Below are positions 11,693 through 29,100 of a stretch of 64,000 nt of DNA, one piece after another (position 1 is the first letter of the stretch; the number at the start of each line of letters is the position of its first letter). The notes beneath the pieces were generated by a model. It saw only the letters and a list, made by a program, of their open reading frames with translations, did not search any database and had not been told where the DNA came from. Origin of the DNA: Amaranthus tricolor. Lineage: Eukaryota; Streptophyta; Magnoliopsida; Caryophyllales; Amaranthaceae. The translations under genes and the position numbers were made by a program. The DNA lies in NCBI RefSeq assembly GCF_026212465.1, contig NC_080059.1:23615329-23679328 (forward strand), given 5' to 3'.

Positions 11693-14157
11693 TCAATGAT
11701 CAATGAAGAATGAACAAGGATCAATGGTCAATGACGAATGAACGATGAAGAATGAACAAGGATAAATGATCAATGAAGAATGAACGATGAAGAATGAATA
11801 AGGATCAATGATCAATGACGAATGAACGATGAAGAATGAACAAGGATCAATGATCAATGAAGAATGAAAGATGAAGAATGAACAAGGAGTAATGGTCAAT
11901 GACGAATGAACGATGAAGAATGAACAAGGATCAATGATCAATGACGAATGAACGATGATGAATGAACAAGGATCAATGATCAATGAAGAATGAACGATGA
12001 AGAATGAACAAGGATCAATGATCAATGAAGAATGAACAAGGATCAATGATCAATGACGAATGAACGATGAAGAATGAACAAAAGTCAATGATCAATGAAG
12101 AATGAACGATGAAGAATGAACAAGGATCAATGATCAATGAAGAATGAACAAGGATCAATGATCAATGACGAATGAACGATGAAGAATGAACAAGGATCAA
12201 TGATCAATGAAGAATGAACAAGGATCAATGGTCAATGACGAATGAACGATGAAGAATGAACAAGGATCAATGATCAATGACAAATGAACGATGAAGAATG
12301 AACAAGGAGTAATGGTCAATGACGAATGAACGATGAAGAATGAACAAGGATCAATGATCAATGACGAATGAACGATGAAGAATGAACAAGGATCAATGAT
12401 CAATGAAGAATGAACGATGAAGAATGAACAAGGATCAATGATCAATGAAGAATGAACAAGGATCAATGATCAATGACGAATGAACGATGAAGAATGAACA
12501 AGGATCAATGATCAATGAAGAATGAACAAGGATCAATGGTCAATGACGAATGAACGATGAAGAATGAACAAGGATCAATGATCAATGACAAATGAACGAT
12601 GAAGAATGAACAAGGATCAACGATCAATGACGAATGAACGATGAAGAATGAACAAGGGTCAATGATCAATGAAGAATGAACAAGGATCAATGATCAAAGA
12701 AGAATGAACGATGAAGAATGAACAAGGATCAATGATCAATGAAGAATGAACGATGAAGAATGAACAAGGAGTAATGGTCAATGACGAATGAACGATGAAG
12801 AATGAACAAGGATCAATGATCAATGACGAATGAACGATGAAGAATGAACAAGGATCAATGATCAATGAAGAATGAACAAGGATCAATGATCAATGACGAA
12901 TGAACGAAGAAGAATGAACAAGGATCAATGATCAATGAAGAATGAACAAGGATCAATGGTCAATGACGAATGAACGATGAGGAATGAACAAGGATAAATG
13001 ATCAATGAAGAATGAACGATGAAGAATGAATAAGGATCAATGATCAATGACGAATGAACGATGAAGAATGAACAAGGATCAATGATCAATGAAGAATGAA
13101 AGATGAAGAATGAACAAGGAGTAATGGTCAATGACGAATGAACGATGAAGAATGAACAAGGATCAATGATCAATGACGAATGAACGATGAAGAATGAACA
13201 AGGATCAATGATCAATGAAGAATGAACGATGAAGAATGAACAAGGATCAATGATCAATGAAGAATGAACAAGGATCAATGATCAATGACGAATGAACGAT
13301 GAAGAATGAACAAAAGTCAATGATCAATGAAGAATGAACGATGAAGAATGAACAAGGATCAATGATCAATGAAGAATGAACAAGGATCAATGATCAATGA
13401 CGAATGAACGATGAAGAATGAACAAGGATCAATGATCAATGAAGAATGAACAAGGATCAATGGTCAATGACGAATGAACGATGAAGAATGAACAAGGATC
13501 AATGATCAATGACAAATGAACGATGAAGAATGAACAAGGAGTAATGGTCAATGACGAATGAACGATGAAGAATGAACAAGGATCAATGATCAATGACGAA
13601 TGAACGATGAAGAATGAACAAGGATCAATGATCAATGAAGAATGAACGATGAAGAATGAACAAGGATCAATGATCAATGAAGAATGAACAAGGATCAATG
13701 ATCAATGACGAATGAACGATGAAGAATGAACAAGGATCAATGATCAATGAAGAATGAACAAGGATCAATGGTCAATGACGAATGAACGATGAAGAATGAA
13801 CAAGGATCAATGATCAATGACAAATGAACGATGAAGAATGAACAAGGATCAACGATCAATGACGAATGAACGATGAAGAATGAACAAGGGTCAATGATCA
13901 ATGAAGAATGAACAAGGATCAATGATCAAAGAAGAATGAACGATGAAGAATGAACAAGGATCAATGATCAATGAAGAATGAACGATGAAGAATGAACAAG
14001 GAGTAATGGTCAATGACGAATGAACGATGAAGAATGAACAAGGATCAATGATCAATGACGAATGAACGATGAAGAATGAACAAGGATCAATGATCAATGA
14101 CGAATGAACGATGAAGAATGAACAAGGATCAATGATCAATGAAGAATGAACAAGGAT
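11693..14157 (+). repeat. 1,232-bp tandem duplication within the satellite
   Basis: Private variants recur 1232 bp apart: CAAAAGTCAA at 12079 and 13311, CAAGGATCAACG at 12611 and 13843, and GAAAGATGAAG near 11867 and 13099. The unit boundaries at 11693, 12197, 12505 and 12659 are also repeated at +1232. Exact ends are uncertain because the flanks are the same satellite. Confidence 0.85.
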
Positions 14158-17100
14158 CAATGATCAATGACGAATGAACGATGAAGAATGAAAAAGGATC
14201 AATGATCAAAGAAGAATGAACGATGAAGAATGAACAAGGATCAATGATCAATGAAGAATGAACGATGAAGAATGAACAAGGAGTAATGGTCAATGACGAA
14301 TGAACGATGAAGAATGAACAAGGATCAATGATCAATGACGAATGAACGATGAAGAATGAACAAGGATCAATGATCAATGAAGAATGAACAAGGATCAATG
14401 ATCAAAGAAGAATGAACGATGAAGAATGAACAAGGTTCAATGATCAATGAAGAATGAACGATAAAGAATGAACAAGGATTAATGGTCAATGACGAATGAA
14501 CGATGAAGAGTGAACAAGGATCAATGATCAATGAAGAATGAACGATGAAGAATGAACAAGGATTAATGGTCAATGATGAATGAACGATGAAGAATGAACA
14601 AGGATCAATGATCAATTACGAATGAACGATGAAGAATGAATAAGGATCAATGATCAATGACGAATGAACGATGAAGAATGAACAAGGATCAATGATCAAT
14701 GAAGAATGAACAAGGATCAATGATCAAAGAAGAATGAAAGATGAAGAATGAACAAGGTTCAATGATCAATGAAGAATGAACGATAAAGAATGAACAAGGA
14801 TTAATGGTCAATGACGAATGAACGATGAAGAATGAACAAGGATCAATGATCAATGAAGAATGAACGATGAAGAATGAACAAGGATTAATGGTCAATGACG
14901 AATGAACGATGAAGAATGAACAAGGAACAATGATCAATGAAGAATGAACGATGAAGAATGAACAAGGATCAATGATAAATGAAAAATGAACGATGAAGAA
15001 TGAATAAGGATCAATGATCAATGACGAATGAACGATGAAGAATGAACAAGGATCAATGATCAATGAAGAATGAACGATGAAGAATGAACAAGGAGTAATG
15101 GTCAATGATGAATGAACGATGAAGAATGAACAAGGATCAATGATCAATGACGAATGAACGATGAAGAATGAACAAGGATCAATGATCAATGAAGAATGAA
15201 CGATGAAGAATGAACAAGGATCAATGATCAATGAAGAATGAACAATGAAGAATGAACAAGGAACAATGATCAATGAAGAATGATCGATGAAGAATGAACA
15301 AGGATTAATGGTCAATGAAGAATGAACGATGAAGAATGAACAAGGATCAATGGTCAATGAAGAATGAACGATGAAGAATGAACAAGGATCAATGATCAAT
15401 GAAGAATGAACAAGGATCAATGATCAAAGAAGAATGAACGATGAAGAATGAACAAGGATCAATGATCAATGAAGAATGAACGATGAAGAATGAACAAGGA
15501 GTAATTGTCAATGACGAATGAACGATGAAGAATGAACAAGGATCAATGATCAATGACGAATGAACGATGAAGAATGAACAAGGATCAATGATCAATGAAG
15601 AATGAACAAGGATCAATGATCAATGACGAATGAACGATGAAGAATGAACAAGGAGTAATGGTCAATGACGAATGAACGATGAAGAATGAACAAGGATCAA
15701 TGATCAATGACGAATGAACGATGAAGAATGAACAAGGATGAATGATCAATGAACAATGAACAAGGATCAATGATCAATGATGAATGAACGATGAAGAATG
15801 AACAAGGATCAATGATCAATGACGAATGAACGATGAAGAATGAACAAGGATCAATGATCAATGAAGAATGAACAAGGATCAATGATCAAAGAAGAATGAA
15901 CGATGAAGAATGAACAAGGAGTAATGGTCAATGACGAATGAACGATGAAGAATGAACAAGGATCAATGATCAAAGACGAATGAACGATGAAGAATGAACA
16001 AGGATCAATGATCAATAAACAATGACAAGGATCAATGATCAATGACGAACGAACGATGAAGAATGAACAAGGATCAATGATCAATGACGAATGAACGATG
16101 AAGAATGAACAAGGATCAATGATCAATGAAGAATGAACAAGGATCAATGATCAAAGAAGAATGAACGATGAAGAATGAACAAGGTTCAATGATCAATGAA
16201 GAATGAACGATGAAGAATGAACAAGGATCAATGATCAATGACGAATGAACGATGAAGAATGAACAAGGATCAATGATCAATGAAGAATGAACAAGGATTA
16301 ATGATCAAAGAAGAATGAACGATGAAGAATGAACAAGGATCAATGATCAATGAAGAATGAACGATGAAGAATGAACAAGGATTAATGGTCAATGACGAAT
16401 GAACGATGAAGAATGAACAAGGATCAATGATCAATGTAGAATGAACGATGAAGAATGATCAAGGATTAATGGTCAATGACGAATGAACGATGAAGAATGA
16501 ACAAGGATCAATGATCAATGAAGAATGAACGATGAAGAATGAACAAGGATCAATGATAAATGAAAAATGAACGATGAAGAATGAATAAGGATCAATGATC
16601 AATGACGAATGAACGATGAAGAATGAACAAGGATCAATGATCAATGAAGAATGAACGATGAAGAATGAACAAGGAGTAATGGTCAATGATGAATGAACGA
16701 TGAGGAATGAACAAGGATCAATGATCAATGACGAATGAACGATGAAGAATGAACAAGGATCAATGATCAATGAAGAATGAACGATGAAGAATGAACAAGG
16801 ATCAATGATCAATGAAGAATGAACGATGAAGAATGAACAAGGAACAATGATCAATGAAGAATGATCGATGAAGAATGAACAAGGATTAATGGTCAATGAA
16901 GAATGAACGATGAAGAATGAACAAGGATCAATGGTCAATGAAGAATGAACGATGAAGAATGAACAAGGATCAATGATCAATGAAGAATGAACAAGGATCA
17001 ATGATCAAAGAAGAATGAACGATGAAGAATGAACAAGGATCAATGATCAATGAAGAATGAACGATGAAGAATGAACAAGGAGTAATTGTCAATGACGAAT

Positions 17101-20100
17101 GAACGATGAAGAATGAACAAGGATCAATGATCAATGACGAATGAACGATGAAGAATGAACAAGGATCAATGATCAATGAAGAATGAACAAGGATCAATGA
17201 TCAATGACGAATGAACGATGAAGAATGAACAAGGAGTAATGGTCAATGACGAATGAACGATGAAGAATGAACAAGGATCAATGATCAATGACGAATGAAC
17301 GATGAAGAATGAACAAGGATGAATGATCAATGAACAATGAACAAGGATCAATGATCAATGACGAATGAACGATGAAGAATGAACAAGGATCAATGATCAA
17401 TGACGAATGAACGATGAAGAATGAACAAGGATCAATGATCAATGAAGAATGAACAAGGATCAATGATCAAAGAAGAATGAACGATGAAGAATGAACAAGG
17501 AGTAATGGTCAATGACGAATGAACGATGAAGAATGAACAAGGATCAATGATCAAAGACGAATGAACGATGAAGAATGAACAAGGATCAATGATCAATAAA
17601 CAATGAACAAGGATCAATGATCAATGACGAATGAACGATGAAGAATGAACAAGGATCAATGATCAATGACGAATGAACGATGAAGAATGAACAAGGATCA
17701 ATGATCAATGAAGAATGAACAAGGATCAATGATCAAAGAAGAATGAACGATGAAGAATGAACAAGGTTCAATGATCAATGAAGAATGAACGATGAAGAAT
17801 GAACAAGGATCAATGATCAATGACGAATGAACGATGAAGAATGAACAAGGATCAATGATCAATGAAGAATGAACAAGGATCAATGATCAAAGAAGAATGA
17901 ACGATGAAGAATGAACAAGGATCAATGATCAATGAAGAATGAACGATGAAGAATGAACAAGGATTAATGGTCAATGACGAATGAACGATGAAGAATGAAC
18001 AAGGATCAATGATCAATGTAGAATGAACGATGAAGAATGAACAAGGATTAATGGTCAATGACGAATGAACGATGAAGAATGAACAAGGATCAATGATCAA
18101 TGACGAATGAACGATGAAGAATGAACAAGGATCAATGATCAATGACGAATGAACGATGAAGAATGAACAAGGATAAATGATCAATGAAGAATGAACGATG
18201 AAGAATGAACAAGGATTAATGGTCAATGACGAATGAACGATGAAGAATAAACAAGGATCAATGATCAATCACGAATGAACGATGAAGAATGAACAAGGAT
18301 CAATGATCAATGACGAATGAACGATGAAGAATGAACAAGGATCAATGATCAATGAAGAATGAACAAGGATCAATGATCAAAGAAGAATGAACGATGAAGA
18401 ATGAACAAGGATCAATGATCAATGAAGAATGAACGATGAAGAATGAACAAGGAGTAATGGTCAATGACGAATGAACGATGAAGAATGAACAAGGATCAAT
18501 GATCAATGACGAATGAACGATGAAGAATGAACAAGGATCAATGATCAATGAAGAATGAACAAGGATCAATGATCAATGACGAATGAACGATGAAGAATGA
18601 ACAAGGATCAATGATCAATGAAGAATGAACAAGGATCAATGGTCAATGACGAATGAACGATGAAGAATGAACAAGGATCAATGATCAATGACAAATAAAC
18701 GATGAAGAATGAACAAGGATCAATGATCAATGACGAATGAACGATGAAGAATGAACAAGGATCAATGATCAATGAAGAATGAACAAGGATCAATGATCAA
18801 AGAAGAATGAACGATGAAGAATGAACAAGGATCAATGATCAATGAAGAATGAACGATGAAGAATGAACAAGGAGTAATGGTCAATGACGAATGAACGATG
18901 AAGAATGAACAAGGATCAATGATCAATGACGAATGAACGATGAAGAATGAACAAGGATCAATGATCAATGAAGAATGAACAAGGATCATTGATCAATGAC
19001 GAATGAACGATGAATAATGAACAAGGATCAATGATCAATGAAGAATGAACAAGGATTAATGGTCAATGACGAATGAACGATGAAGAATGAACAAGGATCA
19101 ATGATCAATGACAAATGAACGATGAAGAATGAACAAGGATCAATGATCAATGACGAATGAACGATGAAGAATGAACAAGGGTCAATGATCAATGAAGAAT
19201 GAACAAGGATCAATGATCAAAGAAGAATGAACGATGAAGAATGAACAAGGAGTAATGGTCAATGACGAATGAACGATGAAGAATGAACAAGGATCAATGA
19301 TCAATGACGAATGAACGATGAAGAATGAACAAGGATCAATGATCAATGAAGAATGAACAAGGATCAATGATCAATGACGAATGAACGATGAAGAATGAAC
19401 AAGGATCAATGATCAATGAAGAATGAACAAGGATCAATGGTCAATGACGAATGAACGATGAAGAATGAACAAGGATAAATGATCAATGAAGAATGAACGA
19501 TGAAGAATGAATAAGGATCAATGATCAATGACGAATGAACGATGAAGAATGAACAAGGATCAATGATCAATGAAGAATGAAATATGAAGAATGAACAAGG
19601 AGTAATGGTCAATGACGAATGAACGATGAAGAATGAACAAGGATCAATGATCAATGACGAATGAACGATGAAGAATGAACAAGGATCAATGATCAATGAA
19701 GAATGAACGATGAAGAATGAACAAGGATCAATGATCAATGAAGAATGAACAAGGATCAATGATCAATGACGAATGAACGATGAAGAATGAACAAGGGTCA
19801 ATGATCAATGAAGAATGAACGATGAAGAATGAACAAGGATCAATGATCAATGAAGAATGAACGATGAAGAATGAACAAGGAGTAATGGTCAATGACGAAT
19901 GAACGATGAAGAATGAACAAGGATCAATGATCAATGACGAATGAACGATGAAGAATGAACAAGGATCAATGATCAATGAAGAATGAACAAGGATCAATGA
20001 TCAAAGAAGAATGAACGATGAAGAATGAACAAGGTTCAATGATCAATGAAGAATGAACGATAAAGAATGAACAAGGATTAATGGTCAATGACGAATGAAC

Positions 20101-23100
20101 GATGAAGAATGAACAAGGATCAATGATCAATGAAGAATGAACGATGAAGAATGAACAAGGATTAATGGTCAATGACGAATGAACGATGAAGAATGAACAA
20201 GGATCAATGATCAATTACGAATGAACGATGAAGAATGAACAAGGATCAATGATCAATGACGAATGAACGATGAAGAATGAACAAGGATCAATGATCAATG
20301 AAGAATGAACAAGGATCAATGATCAAAGAAGAATGAACGATGAAGAATGAACAAGGTTCAATGATCAATGAAGAATGAACGATAAAGAATGAACAAGGAT
20401 TAATGGTCAATGACGAATGAACGATGAAGAATGAACAAGGATCAATGATCAATGAAGAATGAACGATGAAGAATGAACAAGGATTAATGGTCAATGACGA
20501 ATGAACGATGAAGAATGAACAAGGATCAATGATCAATGAAGAATGAACGATGAAGAATGAACAAGGATCAATGATCAATGAAGAATGAACAAGGATCAAT
20601 GATCAATGACGAATGAACGATGAAGAATGAACAAGGGTCAATGATCAATGAAGAATGAACGATGAAGAATGAACAAGGATCAATGATCAATGAAGAATGA
20701 ACAAGGATCAATGATCAATGACGAATGAACGATGAAGAATGAACAAGGATCAATGATCAATGAAGAATGAACGATGAAGAATGAACAAGGATTAATGGTC
20801 AATGACGAATGAACGATGAAGAATGAACAAGGATCAATGATCAATGAAGAATGAACGATGAAGAATGAACAAGGATCAATGATAAATGAAAAATGAACGA
20901 TGAAGAATGAATAAGGATCAATGATCAATGACGAATGAACGATGAAAAATGAACAAGGATCAATGATCAATGAAGAATGAACGATGAAGAATGAACAAGG
21001 AGTAATGGTCAATGATGAATGAACGATGAAGAATGAACAAGGATCAATGATCAATGACGAATGAACGATGAAGAATGAACAAGGATCAATGATCAATGAA
21101 GAATGAACGATGAAGAATGAACAAGGATCAATGATCAATGAAGAATGAACGATGAAGAATGAACAAGGAACAATGATCAATGAAGAATGATCGATGAAGA
21201 ATGAACAAGGATTAATGGTCAATGAAGAATGAACGATGAAGAATGAACAAGGATCAATGGTCAATGAAGAATGAACGATGAAGAATGAACAAGGATCAAT
21301 GATCAATGAAGAATGAACAAGGATCAATGATCAAAGAAGAATGAACGATGAAGAATGAACAAGGATAAATGATCAATGAAGAATGAACGATGAAGAATGA
21401 ACAAGGAGTAATTGTCAATGACGAATGAACGATGAAGAATGAACAAGGATCAATGATCAATGACGAATGAACGATGAAGAATGAACAAGGATCAATGATC
21501 AATGAAGAATGAACAAGGATCAATGATCAATGACGAATGAACGATGAAGAATCAACAAGGAGTAATGGTCAATGACGAATGAACGATGAAGAATGAACAA
21601 GGATCAATGATCAATGACGAATGAACGATGAAGAATGAACAAGGATGAATGATCAATGAACAATGAACAAGGATCAATGATCAATGACGAATGAACGATG
21701 AAGAATGAACAAGGATCAATGATCAATGACGAATGAACGATGAAGAATGAACAAGGATCAATGATCAATGAAGAATGAACAAGGATCAATGATCAAAGAA
21801 GAATGAACGATGAAGAATGAACAAGGAGTAATGGTCAATGACGAATGAACGATGAAGAATGAACAAGGATCAATGATCAAAGACGAATGAACGATGAAGA
21901 ATGAACAAGGATCAATGATCAATAAACAATGAACAAGGATCAATGATCAATGACGAATGAACGATGAAGAATGAACAAGGATCAATGATCAATGACGAAT
22001 GAACGATGAAGAATGAACAAGGATCAATGATCAATGAAGAATGAACAAGGATCAATGATCAAAGAAGAATGAACGATGAAGAATGAACAAGGTTCAATGA
22101 TCAATGAAGAATGAACGATGAAGAATGAACAAGCATCAATGATCAATGACGAATGAACGATGAAGAATGAACAAGGATCAATGATCAATGAAGAATGAAC
22201 AAGGATCAATGATCAAAGAAGAATGAACGATGAAGAATGAACAAGGATCAATGATCAATGAAGAATGAACGATGAAGAATGAACAAGGATTAATGGTCAA
22301 TGATGAATGAACGATGAAGAATGAACAAGGATCAATGATCAATGTAGAATGAAAGATGAAGAATGAACAAGGATTAATGGTCAATGACGAATGAACGATG
22401 AAGAATGAACAAGGATCAATGATCAATGACGAATGAACGATGAAGAATGAACAAGGATCAATGATCAATGACGAATGAACGATGAAGAATGAACAAGGAT
22501 AAATGATCAATGAAGAATGAACGATGAAGAATGAACAAGGATTAATGGTCAATGACGAATGAACGATGAAGAATAAACAAGGATCAATGATCAATCACGA
22601 ATGAACGATGAAGAATGAACAAGGATCAATGATCAATGACGAATGAACGATGAAGAATGAACAAGGATCAATGATCAATGAAGAATGAACAAGGATCAAT
22701 GATCAAAGAAGAATGAACGATGAAGAATGAACAAGGATCAATGATCAATGAAGAATGAACGATGAAGAATGAACAAGGAGTAATGGTCAATGACGAATGA
22801 ACGATGAAGAATGAACAAGGATCAATGATCAATGACGAATGAACGATGAAGAATGAACAAGGATCAATAATCAATGAAGAATGAACAAGGATCAATGATC
22901 AATGACGAATGAACGATGAAGAATGAACAAGGATCAATGATCAATGAAGAATGAACAAGGATCAATGGTCAATGACGAATGAACGATGAAGAATGAACAA
23001 GGATCAATGATCAATGACAAATGAACGATGAAGAATGAACAAGGATCAATGATCAATGACGAATGAACGATGAAGAATGAACAAGGATCAATGATCAATG

Positions 23101-26100
23101 AAGAATGAACAAGGATCAATGATCAATGACGAATGAACGATGAAGAATGAACAAGGATCAATGATCAATGAAGAATGAACAAGGATCAATGATCAATGAC
23201 GAATGAACGATGAATAATGAACAAGGATCAATGATCAATGAAGAATGAACAAGGATGAATGGTCAATGACGAATGAACGATGAAGAATGAACAAGGATCA
23301 ATGATCAATGACAAATGAGCGATGAAGAATGAACAAGGATCAATGATCAATGACGAATGAACGATGAAGAATGAACAAGGGTCAATGATCAATGAAGAAT
23401 GAACAAGGATCAATGATCAAAGAAGAATGAACGATGAAGAATGAACAAGGAGTAATGGTCAATGACGAATGAACGATGAAGAATGAACAAGGATCAATGA
23501 TCAATGACGAATGAACGATGAAGAATGAACAAGGATCAATGATCAATGAAGAATGAACAAGGATCAATGATCAATGACGAATGAACGATGAAGAATGAAC
23601 AAGGAGTAATGGTCAATGACGAATGAACGATGAAGAATGAACAAGGATCAATGATCAATGACGAATGAACGATGAAGAATGAACAAGGATCAATGATCAA
23701 TGAAGAATGAACAAGGATCAATGATCAATGACGAATGAACGATGAAGAATGAACAAGGATCAATGATCAATGAAGAATGAACAAGGATCAATGGTCAATG
23801 ACAAATGAGCGATGAAGAATGAACAAGGATCAATGATCAATGACGAATGAATGATGAAGAATGAACAAGGGTCAATGATCAATGAAGAATGAACAAGGAT
23901 CAATGATCAAAGAAGAATGAACGATGAAGAATGAACAAGGAGTAATGGTCAATGACGAATGAACGATGAAGAATGAACAAGGATCAATGATCAATGACGA
24001 ATGAACGATGAAGAATGAACAAGGATCAATGATCAATGAAGAATGAACAAGGATCAATGATCAATGACGAATGAACGATGAAGAATGAACAAGGATCAAT
24101 GATCAATGAAGAATGAACAAGGATCAATGGTCAATGACGAATGAACGATGAAGAATGAACAAGGATAAAGGATCAATGAAGAATGAACGATGAAGAATGA
24201 ATAAGGATCAATGATCAATGACGAATGAACGATGAAGAATGAACAAGGATCAATGATCAATGACGAATGAACGATGAAGAATGAACAAGGATCAATGATC
24301 AATGAAGAATGAACGATGAAGAATGAACAAGGATCAATGATCAATGAAGAATGAACAAGGATCAATGATCAATGACGAATGAACGATGAAGAATGAACAA
24401 GGGTCAATGATCAATGAAGAATGAACGATGAAGAATGAACAAGGATCAATGATCAATGAAGAATGAACAAGGATCAATGATCAATGACGAATGAACGATG
24501 AAGAATGAACAAGGATCAATGATCAATGAAGAATGAACAAGGATCAATGGTCAATGACGAATGAACGATGAAGAATGAACAAGGATCAATGATCAATGAC
24601 AAATGAACGATGAAGAATGAACAAGGAGTAATGGTCAATGACGAATGAACGATGAAGAATGAACAAGGATCAATGATCAATGACGAATGAACGATGAAGA
24701 ATGAACAAGGATCAATGATCAATGAAGAATGAACGATGAAGAATGAACAAGGATCAATGATCAATGAAGAATGAACAAGGATCAATGATCAATGACGAAT
24801 GAACGATGAAGAATGAACAAGGATCAATGATCAATGAAGAATGAACAAGGATCAATGGTCAATGACGAATGAACGATGAAGAATGAACAAGGATCAATGA
24901 TCAATGACAAATGAACGATGAAGAATGAACAAGGATCAACGATCAATGACGAATGAACGATGAAGAATGAACAAGGGTCAATGATCAATGAAGAATGAAC
25001 AAGGATCAATGATCAAAGAAGAATGAACGATGAAGAATGAACAAGGATCAATGATCAATGAAGAATGAACGATGAAGAATGAACAAGGAGTAATGGTCAA
25101 TGACGAATGAACGATGAAGAATGAACAAGGATCAATGATCAATGACGAATGAACGATGAAGAATGAACAAGGATCAATGATCAATGACGAATGAACAATG
25201 AAGAATGAACAAGGATCAATGATCAATGAAGAATGAACAAGGATCAATGATCAATGACGAATGAACGATGAAGAATGAAAAAGGATCAATGATCAAAGAA
25301 GAATGAACGATGAAGAATGAACAAGGATCAATGATCAATGAAGAATGAACGATGAAGAATGAACAAGGAGTAATGGTCAATGACGAATGAACGATGAAGA
25401 ATGAACAAGGATCAATGATCAATGACGAATGAACGATGAAGAATGAACAAGGATCAATGATCAATGAAGAATGAACAAGGATCAATGATCAAAGAAGAAT
25501 GAACGATGAAGAATGAACAAGGTTCAATGATCAATGAAGAATGAACGATAAGGAATGAACAAGGATTAATGGTCAATGACGAATGAACGATGAAGAGTGA
25601 ACAAGGATCAATGATCAATGAAGAATGAACGATGAAGAATGAACAAGGATTAATGGTCAATGATGAATGAACGATGAAGAATGAACAAGGATCAATGATC
25701 AATTACGAATGAACGATGAAGAATGAACAAGGATCAATGATCAATGACGAATGAACGATGAAGAATGAACAAGGATCAAAGATCAATGAAGAATGAACAA
25801 GGATCAATGATCAAAGAAGAATGAACGATGAAGAATGAACAAGGTTCAATGATCAATGAAGAATGAACGATAAAGAATGAACAAGGATTAATGGTCAATG
25901 ACGAATGAACGATGAAGAATGAACAAGGATCAATGATCAATGAAGAATGAACGATGAAGAATGAACAAGGATTAATGGTCAATGACGAATGAACGATGAA
26001 GAATGAACAAGGATCAATGATCAATGAAGAATGAACGATGAAGAATGAACAAGGATCAATGATAAATGAAAAATGAACGATGAAGAATGAATAAGGATCA

Positions 26101-29100
26101 ATGATCAATGACGAATGAACGATGAAGAATGAACAAGGATCAATGATCAATGAAGAATGAACGATGAAGAATGAACATGGAGTAATGGTCAATGATGAAT
26201 GAACGATGAAGAATGAACAAGGATCAATGATCAATGACGAATGAACGATGAAGAATGAACAAGGATCAATGATCAATGAAGAATGAACGATGAAGAATGA
26301 ACAAGGATCAATGATCAATGAAGAATGAACGATGAAGAATGAACAAGGAATAATGATCAATGAAGAATGATCGATGAAGAATGAACAAGGATTAATGGTC
26401 AATGAAGAATGAACGATGAAGAATGAACAAGGATCAATGGTCAATGAAGAATGAACGATGAAGAATGAACAAGGATCAATGATCAATGAAGAATGAACAA
26501 GGATCAATGATCAAAGAAGAATGAACGATGAAGAATGAACAAGGATCAATGATCAATGAAGAATGAACGATGAAGAATGAACAAGGAGTAATTGTACATT
26601 ACGAATGAACGATGAAGAATGAACAAGGATCAATGATCAATGACGAATGAACGATGAAGAATGAACAAGGATCAATGATCAATGAAGAATGAACAAGGAT
26701 CAATGATCAATGACGAATGAACGATGAAGAATGAACAAGGAGTAATGGTCAATGACGAATGAACGATGAAGAATGAACAAGGATCAATGATCAATGACGA
26801 ATGAACGATGAAGAATGAACAAGGATGAATGATCAATGAACAATGAACAAGGATCAATGATCAATGACGAATGAACGATGAAGAATGAACAAGGATCAAT
26901 GATCAATGACGAATGAACGATGAAGAATGAACAAGGATCAATGATCAATGAAGAATGAACAAGGATCAATGATCAAAGAAGAATGAACGATGAAGAATGA
27001 ACAAGGAGTAATGGTCAATGACGAATGAACGATGAAGAATGAACAAGGATCAATGATCAAAGACGAATGAACGATGAAGAATGAACAAGGATCAATGATC
27101 AATAAACAATGAACAAGGATCAATGATCAATGACGAATGAACGATGAAGAATGAACAAGGATCAATGATCAATGACGAATGAACGATGAAGAATGAACAA
27201 GGATCAATGATCAATGAAGAATGAACAAGGATCAATGATCAAAGAAGAATGAACGATGAAGAATGAACAAGGTTCAATGATCAATGAAGAATGAACGATG
27301 AAGAATGAACAAGGATCAATGATCAATGACGAATGAACGATGAAGAATGAACAAGGATCAATGATCAATGAAGAATGAACAAGGATTAATGATCAAAGAA
27401 GAATGAACGATGACGAATGAACAAGGATCAATGATCAATGAAGAATGAACGATGAAGAATGAACAAGGATTAATGGTCAATGACGAATGAACGATGAAGA
27501 ATGAACAAGGATCAATGATCAATGTAGAATGAACGATGAAGAATGAACAAGGATTAATGGTCAATGACGAATGAACGATGAAGAATGAACAAGGATCAAT
27601 GATCAATGAAGAATGAACGATGAAGAATGAACAAGGATCAATGATAAATGAAAAATGAACGATGAAGAATGAATAAGGATCAATGATCAATGACGAATGA
27701 ACGATGAAGAATGAACAAGGATCAATGATCAATGAAGAATGAACGATGAAGAATGAACAAGGAGTAATGGTCAATGATGAATGAACGATGAAGAATGAAC
27801 AAGGATCAATGATCAATGACGAATGAACGATGAAGAATGAACAAGGATAATTGATCAATGAAGAATGAACGATGAAGAATGAACAAGGATCAATGATCAA
27901 TGAAGAATGAACGATGAAGAATGAACAAGGAACAATGATCAATGAAGAATGATCGATGAAGAATGAACAAGGATTAATGGTCAATGAAGAATGAACGATG
28001 AAGAATGAACAAGGATCAATGGTCAATGAAGAATGAACGATGAAGAATGAACAAGGATCAATGATCAATGAAGAATGAACAAGGATCAATGATCAAAGAA
28101 GAATGAACGATGAAGAATGAACAAGGATCAATGATCAATGAAGAATGAACGATGAAGAATGAACAAGGAGTAATTGTCAATGACGAATGAACGATGAAGA
28201 ATGAACAAGGATCAATGATCAATGACGAATGAACGATGAAGAATGAACAAGGATCAATGATCAATGAAGAATGAACAAGGATCAATGATCAATGACGAAT
28301 GAACGATGAAGAATGAACAAGGAGTAATGGTCAATGACGAATGAACGATGAAGAATGAACAAGGATCAATGATCAATGACGAATGAACGATGAATAATGA
28401 ACAAGGATGAATGATCAATGAACAATGAACAAGGATCAATGATCAATGACGAATGAACGATGAAGAATGAACAAGGATCAATGATCAATGACGAATGAAC
28501 GATGAAGAATGAACAAGGATCAATGATCAATGAAGAATGAACAAGGATCAATGATCAAAGAAGAATGAACGATGAAGAATGAACAAGGAGTAATGGTCAA
28601 TGACGAATGAACGATGAAGAATGAACAAGGATCAATGATCAAAGACGAATGAACGATGAAGAATGAACAAGGATAAATGATCAATAAACAATGAACAAGG
28701 ATCAATGATCAATGACGAATGAACGATGAAGAATGAACAAGGATCAATGATCAATGACGAATGAACGATGAAGAATGAACAAGGATCAATGATCAATGAA
28801 GAATGAACAAGGATCAATGATCAAAGAAGAATGAACGATGAAGAATGAACAAGGTTCAATGATCAATGAAGAAGGAACGATGAAGAATGAACAAGGATCA
28901 ATGATCAATGACGAATGAACGATGAAGAATGAACAAGGATTAATGATCAATGAAGAATGAACAAGGATCAATGATCAAAGAAGAATGAACGATGAAGAAT
29001 GAACAAGGATCAATGATCAATGAAGAATGAACGATGAAGAATGAACAAGGATTAATGGTCAATGACGAATGAACGATGAAGAATGAACAAGGATCAATGA

